Of a stretch of DNA of 59,863 nt, positions 49,955 through 58,842 are shown piece after piece (the stretch's first letter is position 1; the number at the start of each line of letters is the position of its first letter). Made by a program: the position numbers and the translations under genes. The DNA comes from an uncultured Sphingomonadales bacterium (GTDB lineage Bacteria > Pseudomonadota > Alphaproteobacteria > Sphingomonadales > Sphingomonadaceae): NCBI GenBank assembly GCA_903868245.1, contig CAIPUN010000074.1, positions 1 to 59,863 of the forward strand, read 5' to 3'. The notes under the pieces are model-generated. The model did not search any database, was not told where the DNA came from, and worked only from the letters and a program-made list of their open reading frames with translations.

Positions 49955-51091
49955 ATGCTCATTGGTGACATCTTATTGTTTATGATAATGATTATTTTCG
50001 CCTTGGCCCTCCCCGTTGTACAAGTTCCAACGATATCGCCACCGGCTGCTGTGACGACAGTCAGCCCCAATGAACGATCCGCGCGGCGTCAAGACATGCT
50101 TGTTATGGTGCCTATCTCCGGCCGTTGCGGCAATGATCCGCTCGATATTTCCCGTGTTCAAACGCCAATGGCAGACCTTGTCTGGTTCACCAGCAGCAAT
50201 GCGGACCAGACGGTAGAACTGCGCTTTCGCATTGACGAAAATGGTCGCCCACTTGGCATCACGCGTGACCCGGTAGGCTACGGCATGATGGCGGACCTCA
50301 CGCCATCTCTTGCGGCGAGCCGATTTGCGCCCAATGCCATGCGAGAGGGGTGCACGATTGTCTATCAACCCAAGCGTAGTAGTATCCCTGATGCCGACAT
50401 CCACGCCCTGATAGACTATTCGATTTATGCGCAATCTCGGCCACCCAAAGAGCTGTTTGAACGCGTTGCACCCGCAGGATCAGACTGCAGCACGCGGCAG
50501 TCAGCGGTGTTGTTGCGTGGGTTTCCAGATTTTGAAAAAATCCCCGCGACACCTGGCCGGTCCAACTGGAGCATGGTGCAGTTTGACATTAACGATGCGG
50601 GAAAACCCGTGCGTCTTCGAATATATAGGACAACGGGCAATGTTGCGCTTGATAAAGCCTCGTTAAACGCCGTGGCACAATCGCGCTTTGCCAAAGGTGC
50701 GAAGCAGGGGTGTCTCTATCCTTATACGCGGCGCAGCGGCACGCTGACCGCGCCGGAAAGCAAAGAGATCGCCGCATACCGCCCCGAAGACAGCGATTGC
50801 CCCCAGACCGTAGAGTGGAAATCTCAGCCAACTTTGGTGTATCCGGAAAATTTCCGGCGGCGTTATATTGAAGGCTGGGCGGTCATTGCGTTTGATCTGG
50901 CGCCATGGGGCGCGGTCGGTAATACTAAGGTCGTCGCTGCCGAGCCCGCTGCCGAATTTGGCGAAGCTGCACAAAGGATCGTGCTCGGCAGTACAACGGC
51001 GGCATCCAAGCAGGGCTACAGCAATTGCGTTGTAAAGGTGCGTTATGCCATGCAAAAACAGGACCGTTCTGCACAAGTGAATTTCGATTAA
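49955..51091 (+). CDS. Exported protein with three TonB-C-like repeats, each with a cysteine pair
   Basis: A 378-residue protein with an N-terminal hydrophobic segment (MLIGDILLFMIMIIFALALP), so it is exported or membrane-anchored with a periplasmic body. I see three tandem repeats resembling the TonB C-terminal fold: VELRFRIDENGRPLGITRD...SRFAPN, MVQFDINDAGKPVRLRIYRT...SRFAKG and AVIAFDLAPWGAVGNTKVVA. Each is framed by two cysteines about 75 apart (58/133, 178/253, 282/358), suggesting one disulfide per repeat. No TonB-type proline-rich linker or full TonB N-terminus is present. ATG 49955 is used; a TTG at 49946 is in frame. It sits between tig and clpP, but a terminator separates it from tig. 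Function unknown. Confidence 0.72.
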   Translation: MLIGDILLFMIMIIFALALPVVQVPTISPPAAVTTVSPNERSARRQDMLVMVPISGRCGNDPLDISRVQTPMADLVWFTSSNADQTVELRFRIDENGRPLGITRDPVGYGMMADLTPSLAASRFAPNAMREGCTIVYQPKRSSIPDADIHALIDYSIYAQSRPPKELFERVAPAGSDCSTRQSAVLLRGFPDFEKIPATPGRSNWSMVQFDINDAGKPVRLRIYRTTGNVALDKASLNAVAQSRFAKGAKQGCLYPYTRRSGTLTAPESKEIAAYRPEDSDCPQTVEWKSQPTLVYPENFRRRYIEGWAVIAFDLAPWGAVGNTKVVAAEPAAEFGEAAQRIVLGSTTAASKQGYSNCVVKVRYAMQKQDRSAQVNFD

Positions 51092-51189
51092 GTCGTCAAA
51101 TAAACAAGAAATAATCAATTTTGTGAATGATGGGCTCGCGGCTCTCGACCACGCGCCCCAATTCATCCCCAAACTAAACTGTTTTCGTG

Positions 51190-51219
51190 CTTGAAACTTT
51201 GCTTGGCCACGCCGATGTA
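51190..51219 (+). promoter_or_regulatory. Candidate sigma-32 (RpoH) promoter of clpP
   Basis: CTTGAAA (51190-51196), then 15 bases, then CCGATGTA (51212-51219), close to the heat-shock pattern CTTGAAA-N(13-15)-CCCATnTA. It lies about 40 bases before the clpP ATG in the 166-base gap after the TonB-C-like gene. rpoH itself is 6.6 kb downstream. Called by eye; not tested against a matrix. Confidence 0.45.
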
Positions 51220-51257
51220 GGCGAAGACGCATAAACATAAATTCTTAGAGGTATTTC

Positions 51258-51890
51258 ATGCACGTTCCTTTTGATCCCGTCCAAGCATTGGTCCCCGTCG
51301 TTATCGAGCAATCGAACCGTGGGGAGCGCAGCTGGGACATTTTTTCGCGGCTTTTGCGCGAACGGATCATTTTCGTGACGGGCGAAGTGGAGGACAATAT
51401 GGCCTCCGTGATTACGGCGCAGCTGTTGTTTCTCGAATCGGATAATCCGAAGAAAGACATTTGGATGTATATCAACTCGCCGGGCGGCGTGGTCACTGCG
51501 GGCATGGCGATCCATGACACGATGCAATATATCCGTCCGAAAGTTGGTACGGTATGCATAGGGCAGGCGGCTTCGATGGGTAGCTTCCTACTCGCCGCAG
51601 GCGAACCCGGCATGCGCGTTGCTTTGACCAATTCCCGGATCATGGTGCATCAGCCTTCGGGCGGCGCACGCGGCATGGCGTCGGATATCCAGATTCAGGC
51701 GAATGAAATCTTGCGAATTCGTAAGCGCATGAATGATTTATATGCGAAATATACCGGTAAACCATTGCAAGATATCGAAAAGGCGATGGACCGCGATACC
51801 TTCTTGGAAGCCGAAGAGGCAAAGGCCTTTGGCCTTGTGGACGAGGTATTCGACAAGCGCCCAGCCAATGCGGAAGCCGACGCAGGCTGA
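51258..51890 (+). CDS. clpP: ATP-dependent Clp protease proteolytic subunit
   Basis: Serine protease that forms the 14-subunit barrel used by ClpX and ClpA. The 210 residues have the catalytic triad Ser107 ([15 protein letters not shown]), His131 ([10 protein letters not shown]) and Asp180 ([12 protein letters not shown]). [19 protein letters not shown] is the oxyanion-hole region. The start [18 protein letters not shown] matches the alphaproteobacterial N-terminus, with AGAGGT upstream. clpX follows 134 bases later in the same direction; in Caulobacter ClpXP degrades CtrA under cell-cycle control, so it connects with CckA in this window. Confidence 0.97.
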   Translation: MHVPFDPVQALVPVVIEQSNRGERSWDIFSRLLRERIIFVTGEVEDNMASVITAQLLFLESDNPKKDIWMYINSPGGVVTAGMAIHDTMQYIRPKVGTVCIGQAASMGSFLLAAGEPGMRVALTNSRIMVHQPSGGARGMASDIQIQANEILRIRKRMNDLYAKYTGKPLQDIEKAMDRDTFLEAEEAKAFGLVDEVFDKRPANAEADAG

Positions 51891-52024
51891 CATCATCTTC
51901 GATAGTTTTCGCAGATTTGCCGAGATGGCACAGCCCATATTGGGCTATTGCCAAATCGGAACGCATCTTTAGGATGTTGGTTCAATAAGGTGCGTTTAAA
52001 ATTGGCGTGCAAGCAGGACATATT

Positions 52025-53296
52025 ATGACGAAGTTGAGCGGCTCAGATACAAAAAGCACCCTTTATTGCTCCTTCTGCGGAAAATCGCAGCACGAAGTAC
52101 GCAAGCTGATCGCTGGTCCCACGGTGTTCATCTGTGATGAATGTGTGGAATTGTGCAACGATATCATTCGCGAAGAAACAAAGGGCGCGTTGAACGGCCG
52201 CAAAGAAGGCGAAGTGCCCACGCCGCAGGAAATCTGCGAAGTATTGGACGATTATGTCATTGGTCAGCCCGAGGCAAAGCGCGTATTGTCCGTTGCCGTC
52301 CATAACCATTACAAACGTTTGAATCATGGCGCAAAAGGCGCGGATGTGGAGCTGGCAAAGTCCAACATTCTGCTGGTCGGCCCTACAGGTTGCGGTAAGA
52401 CCTTGTTGGCGCAGACACTCGCCAAGACCTTTGACGTGCCGTTCACCATGGCAGATGCGACGACGTTGACGGAGGCCGGCTATGTCGGTGAAGATGTCGA
52501 GAACATCATTCTCAAGCTGCTGCAAGCATCAGACTATAATGTCGAAAAGGCGCAGCGCGGCATTGTCTATATCGACGAAATCGACAAGATCAGCCGCAAG
52601 GCCGAAAATCCTTCCATCACCCGCGATGTGAGCGGGGAGGGCGTGCAGCAGGCTTTGCTCAAGCTCATGGAAGGGACAACAGCCAGCGTCCCGCCACAGG
52701 GCGGCCGCAAGCATCCACAGCAAGAGTTTCTGCAGGTCGATACGACGAACATATTGTTCATCTGCGGTGGGGCATTTGCCGGGCTTGAAAAGATTATTTC
52801 TAACCGATTGGAGAGCAAATCGATTGGTTTTGGCGCGCATGTCGCCGACCCCGACGAGCGTCGCACAGGCGAAATCCTGAAGCAGATTGAGCCTGAAGAT
52901 CTTTTGAAATTTGGTCTTATTCCGGAATTCGTTGGGCGCTTGCCGGTAACGGCCACGCTGGAAGATCTCGACATCTCAGCTTTGGTCAAAATCCTGTCGG
53001 AGCCAAAGAATGCGCTTGTGAAGCAATATCGCAAGCTGTTTGAAATGGAAGATGTCGGCCTAAGCTTCACCGATGATGCGTTGGAAGCCGTTGCCAAGAA
53101 GGCGATTGAACGCAAAACCGGTGCGCGTGGGTTGCGGTCCATTCTGGAGGCGATTTTGCTGGATACCATGTTCGACCTGCCAACCTATGATGGTGTGGAC
53201 GAAGTTGTGGTCGACAAAGACGTGGTGGAAGGGCGCAAGACCCCCGTTTTGGTCTATGCCAAATCGGCCAAAGCCAGCAAAGAAGACGCCGCCTAA
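52025..53296 (+). CDS. clpX: ATP-dependent Clp protease ATP-binding subunit ClpX
   Basis: AAA+ unfoldase that recognises tagged substrates and feeds ClpP. The 423 residues begin with the four-cysteine zinc-binding domain (Cys15, 18, 37, 40: [10 protein letters not shown] and [10 protein letters not shown]). Walker A is GPTGCGKT (119-126) and Walker B is [11 protein letters not shown] pore loop region, sensor motifs and the IGFGAHV segment (the ClpP-contact IGF loop) follow. ATG 52025 is the family start; six more in-frame residues are possible from 52007. No T-run terminator follows, but a perfect palindrome lies 16 bases downstream. Confidence 0.98.
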   Translation: MTKLSGSDTKSTLYCSFCGKSQHEVRKLIAGPTVFICDECVELCNDIIREETKGALNGRKEGEVPTPQEICEVLDDYVIGQPEAKRVLSVAVHNHYKRLNHGAKGADVELAKSNILLVGPTGCGKTLLAQTLAKTFDVPFTMADATTLTEAGYVGEDVENIILKLLQASDYNVEKAQRGIVYIDEIDKISRKAENPSITRDVSGEGVQQALLKLMEGTTASVPPQGGRKHPQQEFLQVDTTNILFICGGAFAGLEKIISNRLESKSIGFGAHVADPDERRTGEILKQIEPEDLLKFGLIPEFVGRLPVTATLEDLDISALVKILSEPKNALVKQYRKLFEMEDVGLSFTDDALEAVAKKAIERKTGARGLRSILEAILLDTMFDLPTYDGVDEVVVDKDVVEGRKTPVLVYAKSAKASKEDAA

Positions 53297-53311
53297 ACAC
53301 GCCCGATAAAC

Positions 53312-53329
53312 TGTGGCAAACTTGCCACA
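53312..53329. promoter_or_regulatory. 18-bp perfect palindrome between clpX and the TonB receptor gene
   Basis: TGTGGCAA-AC-TTGCCACA is perfectly symmetrical apart from its central two bases. It lies 16 bases after the clpX stop and 230 before the receptor start. There is no T run, so an operator or mRNA 3'-end stabiliser is likelier than a terminator. The remaining part of the 263-base gap holds the near-direct repeat TGTCATTTTAC / TGACATTTAC around 53438 and the receptor ribosome site AAGGGG. Confidence 0.5.
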
Positions 53330-53559
53330 TTTGCCGACAAAATAAACGAAAATGTTGCTTTGCACAATTTGATGCAAGGTGAAACTATGCTTCGGTCGCG
53401 CTCTCGGCTAATCGCCTCGCATCTGAGGGTCTGACTGTCATTTTACTGACATTTACCAGCCCCAAAGGGAACGCAAGGTCCATTTCGTTCGCGTGATTCG
53501 CATTTTTTGTGCGGGGAATGCAGAAATGTCAGAACCAGAATCTTTGAAGGGGTGTATCC

Positions 53560-56500
53560 ATGCAAGTTCGTTTTTATCTCGCCGCTAGCGCCGCCGCGTT
53601 GTCGGTGGCTTCAGTTTTCGCAACGCCTGCTTTTGCGCAACAAATTACTTCAGGAATTGAAGGAACGGTCGTAGACGACGCTGGCGCGCCGGTGGTTGGA
53701 GCAACCGTCGAAGTTACTGATACGCGGACTGGAAATACACGCACCCTCAAAACTGGGGCCACTGGGTCTTTTAACGCAACTGGTCTAACCACTGGCGGGC
53801 CATACACTGTAGCAATCAGTGCTACTGGCTTTGAAGGTCAATCAATTGAAAACTTGGAAACGAGCATTCAAGGCAACACCAGCCTCGCATTCACATTGAG
53901 CGCGGGTACCGGTGAAATTGTTGTTACCGGCACACGCGTTCGCGTTACGCAATTGGCTGTTGGTCCTGGCCAAAGCTTCTCCAGCGAAGTGATCGAAAAT
54001 GCCCCAACGTTCAACCGTGACGTACGCGACATTATTCGTATTGATCCGCGCGTTAGCCTTGACCGCGACGACACTGGGTCTGGTCAGGATCGTATTTCCT
54101 GCCTCGGTGGCAACGACCGCGGAAATGCTTTCACTGTTGACGGTATTAGCCAAGGCGACGTGTATGGTCTGAATGACACTGGTTTTTCTTCGCGTAGTTC
54201 CACGCCGCTCCCATATGACGCTATTCGTGAAACACAGGTTCAGTTTGCGCCTTTCGACGTGGACTATGGCCAGTTCACGGGTTGCGCAATTAACGTGGTT
54301 ACCAAATCGGGTAGCAACGATTACAGCTTTGGCGCGTTTTATGAATATTCGAGCAGCGATCTTCGCGCAGATAATGTTTACGACAAATATTCGGGTCGCA
54401 GCCGCAACGTAGCGCCGATTGAACCAGACAAGCGCTGGGGTGCTTATTTGGGCGGCCCTATCATCAAGGACAAGCTGTTTGTTTTCGGTGCTTATGAAAA
54501 CCAGAAGGCTGGCCAGTCGCAGGATGATGGTCCAGCAGGCGCGGGCTATCCCAACAGCATCACCGGTGTACCAGTCGCTGAATTCAATCGCATAAGCGAA
54601 ATTTTAAACCGCGTTTATAAAATCGATACAGGCGAGTTGGTTACCAGCCGCCCGTTCACCAATAAGCGCTATTTTGCACGTGCCGACTGGCAAATTAACG
54701 ACGATCATCGCTTTGAAGCAACCTATCAGCGCCTCGAAGAATCGACCACGCGTGCCGACGATTTTAGCAACTCTTCGACAAACCCGCGCGTAACTGGTGT
54801 TAACACCTTCTATCTCAGTGGAACGAAGTCTAACTATTACTCAGGCCGTCTCTATTCGCAGTGGACCGATGCATTCTCCACCGAATTGCGTTATTCTCGT
54901 TCACAAGTTCAGGATCTGCAAGATCCTGTGGGTGGCGGTGAAGCACAATCGGGCACGCCAATCCCGGCGATTGTTGTTGGCATTGCCAACGCCGACGGTA
55001 CATTCGGCCGTGTATCCGCGGGTCCAGGGTTTTCGCGTTCGGCCAATGACCTTCAAACTAAGATTGAGCAATATCGAGCAGTTGGCAAACTAGACGCTGG
55101 CGATCATCAGATTAAGTTTGGCGGAGAAATGAACCGCGCTAACCTGTTCAATCTTTTTGTACAAAATGCGACCGGGACTTTGTTCTTCCGCAATGCGGCT
55201 GATCTCGAAGCCGGCTTGCTCTCGACCGGCTCAAACACCAATCCGACTGCTGCACAATTGGCTGGTGGAATCGCTGTTGGTGCAGCTGGAAACTTCTCTG
55301 CAACGGGCGACGTTAACGATGCTGCGGCTAAGTTTAATCGCAGCATCTACTCGATTTTTGTGCAAGATGATTGGCAGGTAACTGATTCATTGAGCGTCGT
55401 AGGTGGCGTTCGAGCTGAGTGGTATGATGGTGGCGCTCCGGAATCAAATCCGCTGTTCATCAATCGTTATGGCTTCAGCAATGGCAATGGTTTCAGCAAA
55501 TTGCCGGTAGCTGTCCTTCCGCGTGTGGCGTTTACTTATGACTTGAGCGATTTTTCGGTGTTTTCTCGGGGACAGCTCCGCGCAGGTTTAGGTATCTTCT
55601 CTGGTGGCGATCCATTGGTCTGGTTTGGCAATGCTTTCCAGAACGATGGAAGCACCGTAGGTGAGGGTACAACTCGTTCGCTTGGTTGCCCTTTACCGAC
55701 AACAGCACAAATCGACGTCGTAACCGGTGGTACGTTTACTGGTGTTCCAGCGTGTATTAAGGCAGCCGGCAGCACTGAAGCGGCTCGCGGTCTTGGTGAT
55801 ACCCAATCGATTAGCCCTAACCTGAAGCAGCCGACCGTCTTGCGCTTCAACGCAGGATTCTCGTCTCAGGTAAACTTTGCCGAAACCGGCTTTTTCAGCG
55901 GTTGGGATCTAACACTCGATTATATCTATTCGAAATACCGTAATCCTTTCAACCTAGTCGATATGGCTGCCGTGCCAGCGACAGCTGCGGGTACGGGGGG
56001 TGCTGCAATCGGCTTGAACGGCTTCACTATTGATGGTCGGCCGATTTATCGTTCGATTGATCCAAGCGCTACGGGTTGTTCCGCTCGGTTGACCAGCATT
56101 TCGCCTGCCCCGGCATATAGCGGCATCAACGCGGCATGTTTTAACACCAGCCGCGATGACGAACTGATGCTCACAAATGCAGGCAGCTTCCGTAGCCATA
56201 CCGCTTCGTTTATTTTGTCGAAGAATTTTGAAGGTGGCGTTTTCACAGAAGGCGGTTCGACCTTCTTCAATGTTGGCTATTCCTTCTCGGACAGCCAAGA
56301 TCGTCGTAACATGTATAGTTCGACCGCCGGTTCGAACTATGATATATCGGCGGCGTCCGATCGTCAAAATCCTGCGGCATCGCGTGGTTTTTATAACAGC
56401 CGTCACAACTTCACCTTGAGCACAAACTTCAAGGAAGAGTTTTTCGGTGATTACGCAACGCGCTTTGGGGTGACCTTCGTTGCGCGGTCGGGACGGCCAT

Positions 56501-57048
56501 ATAGCTTAACCTTTAGCGGCGGCAGCGTCTTTGGTGATAGCGTATCGGGCACGGAAAACGCACTTGTGTATTTGCCGACTGGCGTTACCGACCCCAATGT
56601 TGCACCAACGTCTAATATGACAGCGGTCCAAGGGCTTGCCGATTTTGGCAATTCGCTGTCGTGCGCGCGCAAGTTCGTGGGTAAGACGATTGAGCGTAAC
56701 ACATGCTCAAACGATTGGTATTATGATCTTGACCTTTCGTTCTCGCAAGAAATCCCAGGCCCAGGACGTCTTTTTGGTCGCGAAGACAAGCTGAAGCTTT
56801 TTGCGAGCTTCGACAATTTCCTGAATTTGTTGGATCCAAAATGGAATGTCCAGCGTCGTCGGGATTTCGGCGGCCGTCAGGATATTGCTTCGATCAGCGG
56901 AATTGATACCCAAGGTCGTTACATAATCACTGGGTTCTCGGCCAATACCCTGAACTCTGAACGTGTTCGTGATTTTGATGCTGACAACTTCATCAACACA
57001 TCTTCTTCGGTATGGCGTATCAAAGTCGGCGTAAGCTACGATTTCTAA
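53560..57048 (+). CDS. TonB-dependent receptor, Oar-like, with carboxypeptidase-regulatory-like domain
   Basis: Outer-membrane receptor of 1162 residues. The signal peptide ends at about residue 26 (TPAFA). A carboxypeptidase-regulatory-like beta-sandwich spans about 31-115 (GIEGTVVDDAGAPVVGATVEV), followed by a candidate TonB box EIVVTG (119-124). The plug domain is at about 140-270, and the beta-barrel ends with Phe (WRIKVGVSYDF), the usual sorting signal. This layout matches Oar-type receptors common in sphingomonads; the ligand is unknown (Myxococcus Oar is linked to protein secretion). No regulator or transporter genes adjoin. It is followed by a terminator. Confidence 0.92.
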   Translation: MQVRFYLAASAAALSVASVFATPAFAQQITSGIEGTVVDDAGAPVVGATVEVTDTRTGNTRTLKTGATGSFNATGLTTGGPYTVAISATGFEGQSIENLETSIQGNTSLAFTLSAGTGEIVVTGTRVRVTQLAVGPGQSFSSEVIENAPTFNRDVRDIIRIDPRVSLDRDDTGSGQDRISCLGGNDRGNAFTVDGISQGDVYGLNDTGFSSRSSTPLPYDAIRETQVQFAPFDVDYGQFTGCAINVVTKSGSNDYSFGAFYEYSSSDLRADNVYDKYSGRSRNVAPIEPDKRWGAYLGGPIIKDKLFVFGAYENQKAGQSQDDGPAGAGYPNSITGVPVAEFNRISEILNRVYKIDTGELVTSRPFTNKRYFARADWQINDDHRFEATYQRLEESTTRADDFSNSSTNPRVTGVNTFYLSGTKSNYYSGRLYSQWTDAFSTELRYSRSQVQDLQDPVGGGEAQSGTPIPAIVVGIANADGTFGRVSAGPGFSRSANDLQTKIEQYRAVGKLDAGDHQIKFGGEMNRANLFNLFVQNATGTLFFRNAADLEAGLLSTGSNTNPTAAQLAGGIAVGAAGNFSATGDVNDAAAKFNRSIYSIFVQDDWQVTDSLSVVGGVRAEWYDGGAPESNPLFINRYGFSNGNGFSKLPVAVLPRVAFTYDLSDFSVFSRGQLRAGLGIFSGGDPLVWFGNAFQNDGSTVGEGTTRSLGCPLPTTAQIDVVTGGTFTGVPACIKAAGSTEAARGLGDTQSISPNLKQPTVLRFNAGFSSQVNFAETGFFSGWDLTLDYIYSKYRNPFNLVDMAAVPATAAGTGGAAIGLNGFTIDGRPIYRSIDPSATGCSARLTSISPAPAYSGINAACFNTSRDDELMLTNAGSFRSHTASFILSKNFEGGVFTEGGSTFFNVGYSFSDSQDRRNMYSSTAGSNYDISAASDRQNPAASRGFYNSRHNFTLSTNFKEEFFGDYATRFGVTFVARSGRPYSLTFSGGSVFGDSVSGTENALVYLPTGVTDPNVAPTSNMTAVQGLADFGNSLSCARKFVGKTIERNTCSNDWYYDLDLSFSQEIPGPGRLFGREDKLKLFASFDNFLNLLDPKWNVQRRRDFGGRQDIASISGIDTQGRYIITGFSANTLNSERVRDFDADNFINTSSSVWRIKVGVSYDF

Positions 57049-57070
57049 TCGAGGCGATAAGTAAAATATA

Positions 57071-57100
57071 AGGGCGGGGCTTCGGCTCCGCCCTTTTTTT
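57071..57100 (+). terminator. Rho-independent terminator after the TonB receptor gene
   Basis: Stem AGGGCGGGGC (57071-57080) / GCTCCGCCCT (57085-57094), ten pairs with one G-T, closed by a TTCG tetraloop and followed by seven T. It is 22 bases after the stop. The end of its T run is shared with the stop codon of convergent mtgA (57099-57101). Confidence 0.93.
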
Positions 57101-57800
57101 ATGTGTAGATGCAAGCGTCGAGGCCGTCGCGTTTGACGATGCGTATGCGCGCGGAGATGCTATTGCCATAGCGGCGGGTGAAGCCGCCTACGCCGTTGAC
57201 CGCCCGCTTTTTGGGCAAGGGCAGGATGGCCGCCAAGCGTGCGGCCTCTATGCGGGTCAGGTTCTTGGCCGATTTATTGTAATAACGCTGTGCGCCGGCC
57301 TCTGCGCCATAGGTGCCAATGCCGGTCTCCGCGACGTTCAGATAGACTTCCATGATCCGGCGCTTGCCCCAGATTTTTTCGATGAGGAACGTGAAGTATA
57401 CCTCCGGTACTTTGCGCAGATAACGTGTCCAGCCGGACCCTTGCCACAGGAACACATTTTTCGCGGTCTGCTGACTTATGGTTGACCCACCACGCATGCG
57501 GCCGCCCTTTATGTTGCGGGTCAGCGCCTTTTCGATAGCTTCGCGATCAAAGCCATCATGGCTGCAAAATTTACCATCCTCGGCGGCGATGACTGCCCGT
57601 ACGAGGTTGGGCGAAATATCGGAAAGGGGGGTCCACTCGCGCTTTGCCCCGTTACTGTCGAACAACATCGTTAGGGTCGTGGGCACGGGGACCACGGCAT
57701 ATATGGCCGTAAGTGCGACAGTACCGCCAATGAAATAGACCGCGCCCTTAAAGCTGGAGCGCAAAAAACGGGCGGAAAGCGAACGCTTGGCTTTTGTCAT
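57099..57800 (-). CDS. mtgA: Monofunctional biosynthetic peptidoglycan transglycosylase
   Basis: Polymerises lipid II into glycan strands at the inner membrane. The 233 residues have an N-terminal transmembrane anchor (GAVYFIGGTVALTAIYAVV) and a glycosyltransferase-51 domain with the catalytic motif EDGKFCSHDGFD, then the second motif GGSTISQQTAKNVFLW and KRRIMEVYLNVAE. There is no penicillin-binding domain. ATG 57800 is used; a TTG two codons upstream is in frame. Its stop codon lies within the terminator of the convergent receptor gene. Confidence 0.94.
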   Translation of the reverse strand: MTKAKRSLSARFLRSSFKGAVYFIGGTVALTAIYAVVPVPTTLTMLFDSNGAKREWTPLSDISPNLVRAVIAAEDGKFCSHDGFDREAIEKALTRNIKGGRMRGGSTISQQTAKNVFLWQGSGWTRYLRKVPEVYFTFLIEKIWGKRRIMEVYLNVAETGIGTYGAEAGAQRYYNKSAKNLTRIEAARLAAILPLPKKRAVNGVGGFTRRYGNSISARIRIVKRDGLDACIYT

Positions 57801-57863
57801 AACCAAAAACTAGCGCAGTGCTCTCCGCCCGTCATCTATTTTTACACTGAGGGATAAGCCTCG

Positions 57864-58769
57864 TTAAATTGCGAGCAGCATCCGTTTCTCGCCCGCAATA
57901 CGCAACATCGCCTTTTGCAGCTTTTCAAAAGCGCGCACTTCAATCTGGCGTACACGCTCTCTACTGACGCTATAGGTCTGGCTAAGCTCTTCCAAAGTTT
58001 GCGGCTCTTCAATCAAGCGGCGCTGTGTCAGAATGTGCTTCTCGCGCGCATTCAGACTGTCCATCGCTTCGGACAACAAGGCATGACGCATGTCGCCTTC
58101 TTGCGCGTCGGCAACGCGTTCGTCCTGCAACGGCGTGTCATCGACCAACCAGTCTTGCCACTGGCCATCGCCATCTTCGCGCATGGGGACGTTGAGCGAT
58201 GTATCCCCGCCCATCGCCATGCGGCGGTTCATGTTGTTCACTTCTTCTTCGGAGACACCAAGGTCGGTTGCGATTTTGCGCAATGCTTCCTGGTTCAAGT
58301 CACCGTCTTCAAAAGCCTGAAGATTGTTTTTCATACGGCGTAAGTTGAAGAAAAGCTTCTTCTGCGCGGCGGTTGTGCCGATTTTGACGAGGCTCCAGCT
58401 GCGCAGGATGAATTCTTGCATCGAGGCGCGGATCCACCACATCGCGTAGGTCGCGAGGCGGAAACCACGATCGGGGTCAAATTTCTTTACGCCCTGCATC
58501 AATCCGATATTCCCCTCAGAAATCAGCTCGGATACCGGTAGGCCGTAGCCGCGATACCCCATGGCGATTTTTGACACGAGACGGAGATGCGACGTAACCA
58601 GCTGTTCAGCTGCTTTGGCGTCGCCATGTTCTTGCAAGCGCTTGGCAAGCATATATTCTTGCTCGGGCTTGAGTATCGGAAACTTCCGAATTTCGCTTAG
58701 GTACCGATTAAGGCTCGCGTCCCCCCCAAGGGCAGGTATCGTAGCCGGAACATTCTTTTTAACAGACAT
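57864..58769 (-). CDS. rpoH: RNA polymerase sigma factor RpoH (sigma-32)
   Basis: Heat-shock sigma factor. The 301 residues contain region 2 (SHLRLVSKIAMGYRGYGLP, FRLATYAMWWIRASMQEFI) and the RpoH-specific box QKKLFFNLRRMKNN. Region 4 ends in the helix-turn-helix QTYSVSRERVRQIEVRAFEKL. I start at ATG 58769, which has GAGG six bases upstream; ATG 58784 (GGAAGG upstream) would add five residues. Alphaproteobacteria often have two rpoH genes; only one is here. A possible target promoter lies in front of clpP. Confidence 0.96.
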   Translation of the reverse strand: MSVKKNVPATIPALGGDASLNRYLSEIRKFPILKPEQEYMLAKRLQEHGDAKAAEQLVTSHLRLVSKIAMGYRGYGLPVSELISEGNIGLMQGVKKFDPDRGFRLATYAMWWIRASMQEFILRSWSLVKIGTTAAQKKLFFNLRRMKNNLQAFEDGDLNQEALRKIATDLGVSEEEVNNMNRRMAMGGDTSLNVPMREDGDGQWQDWLVDDTPLQDERVADAQEGDMRHALLSEAMDSLNAREKHILTQRRLIEEPQTLEELSQTYSVSRERVRQIEVRAFEKLQKAMLRIAGEKRMLLAI

Positions 58770-58842
58770 GTTTTCCTCTTTCATTGTGCCTTCCGCCGGG
58801 CCTCATCAAGCACCCGATGGTAAAGCGTTCCCTTCGAAACTT

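Noticed and set aside
54906-54927. ACAAGTTCAGGATC-like bases inside the TonB receptor gene, similar to a REP arm
   Set aside because: No partner arm and no matching stem; within a conserved coding region, so chance similarity.
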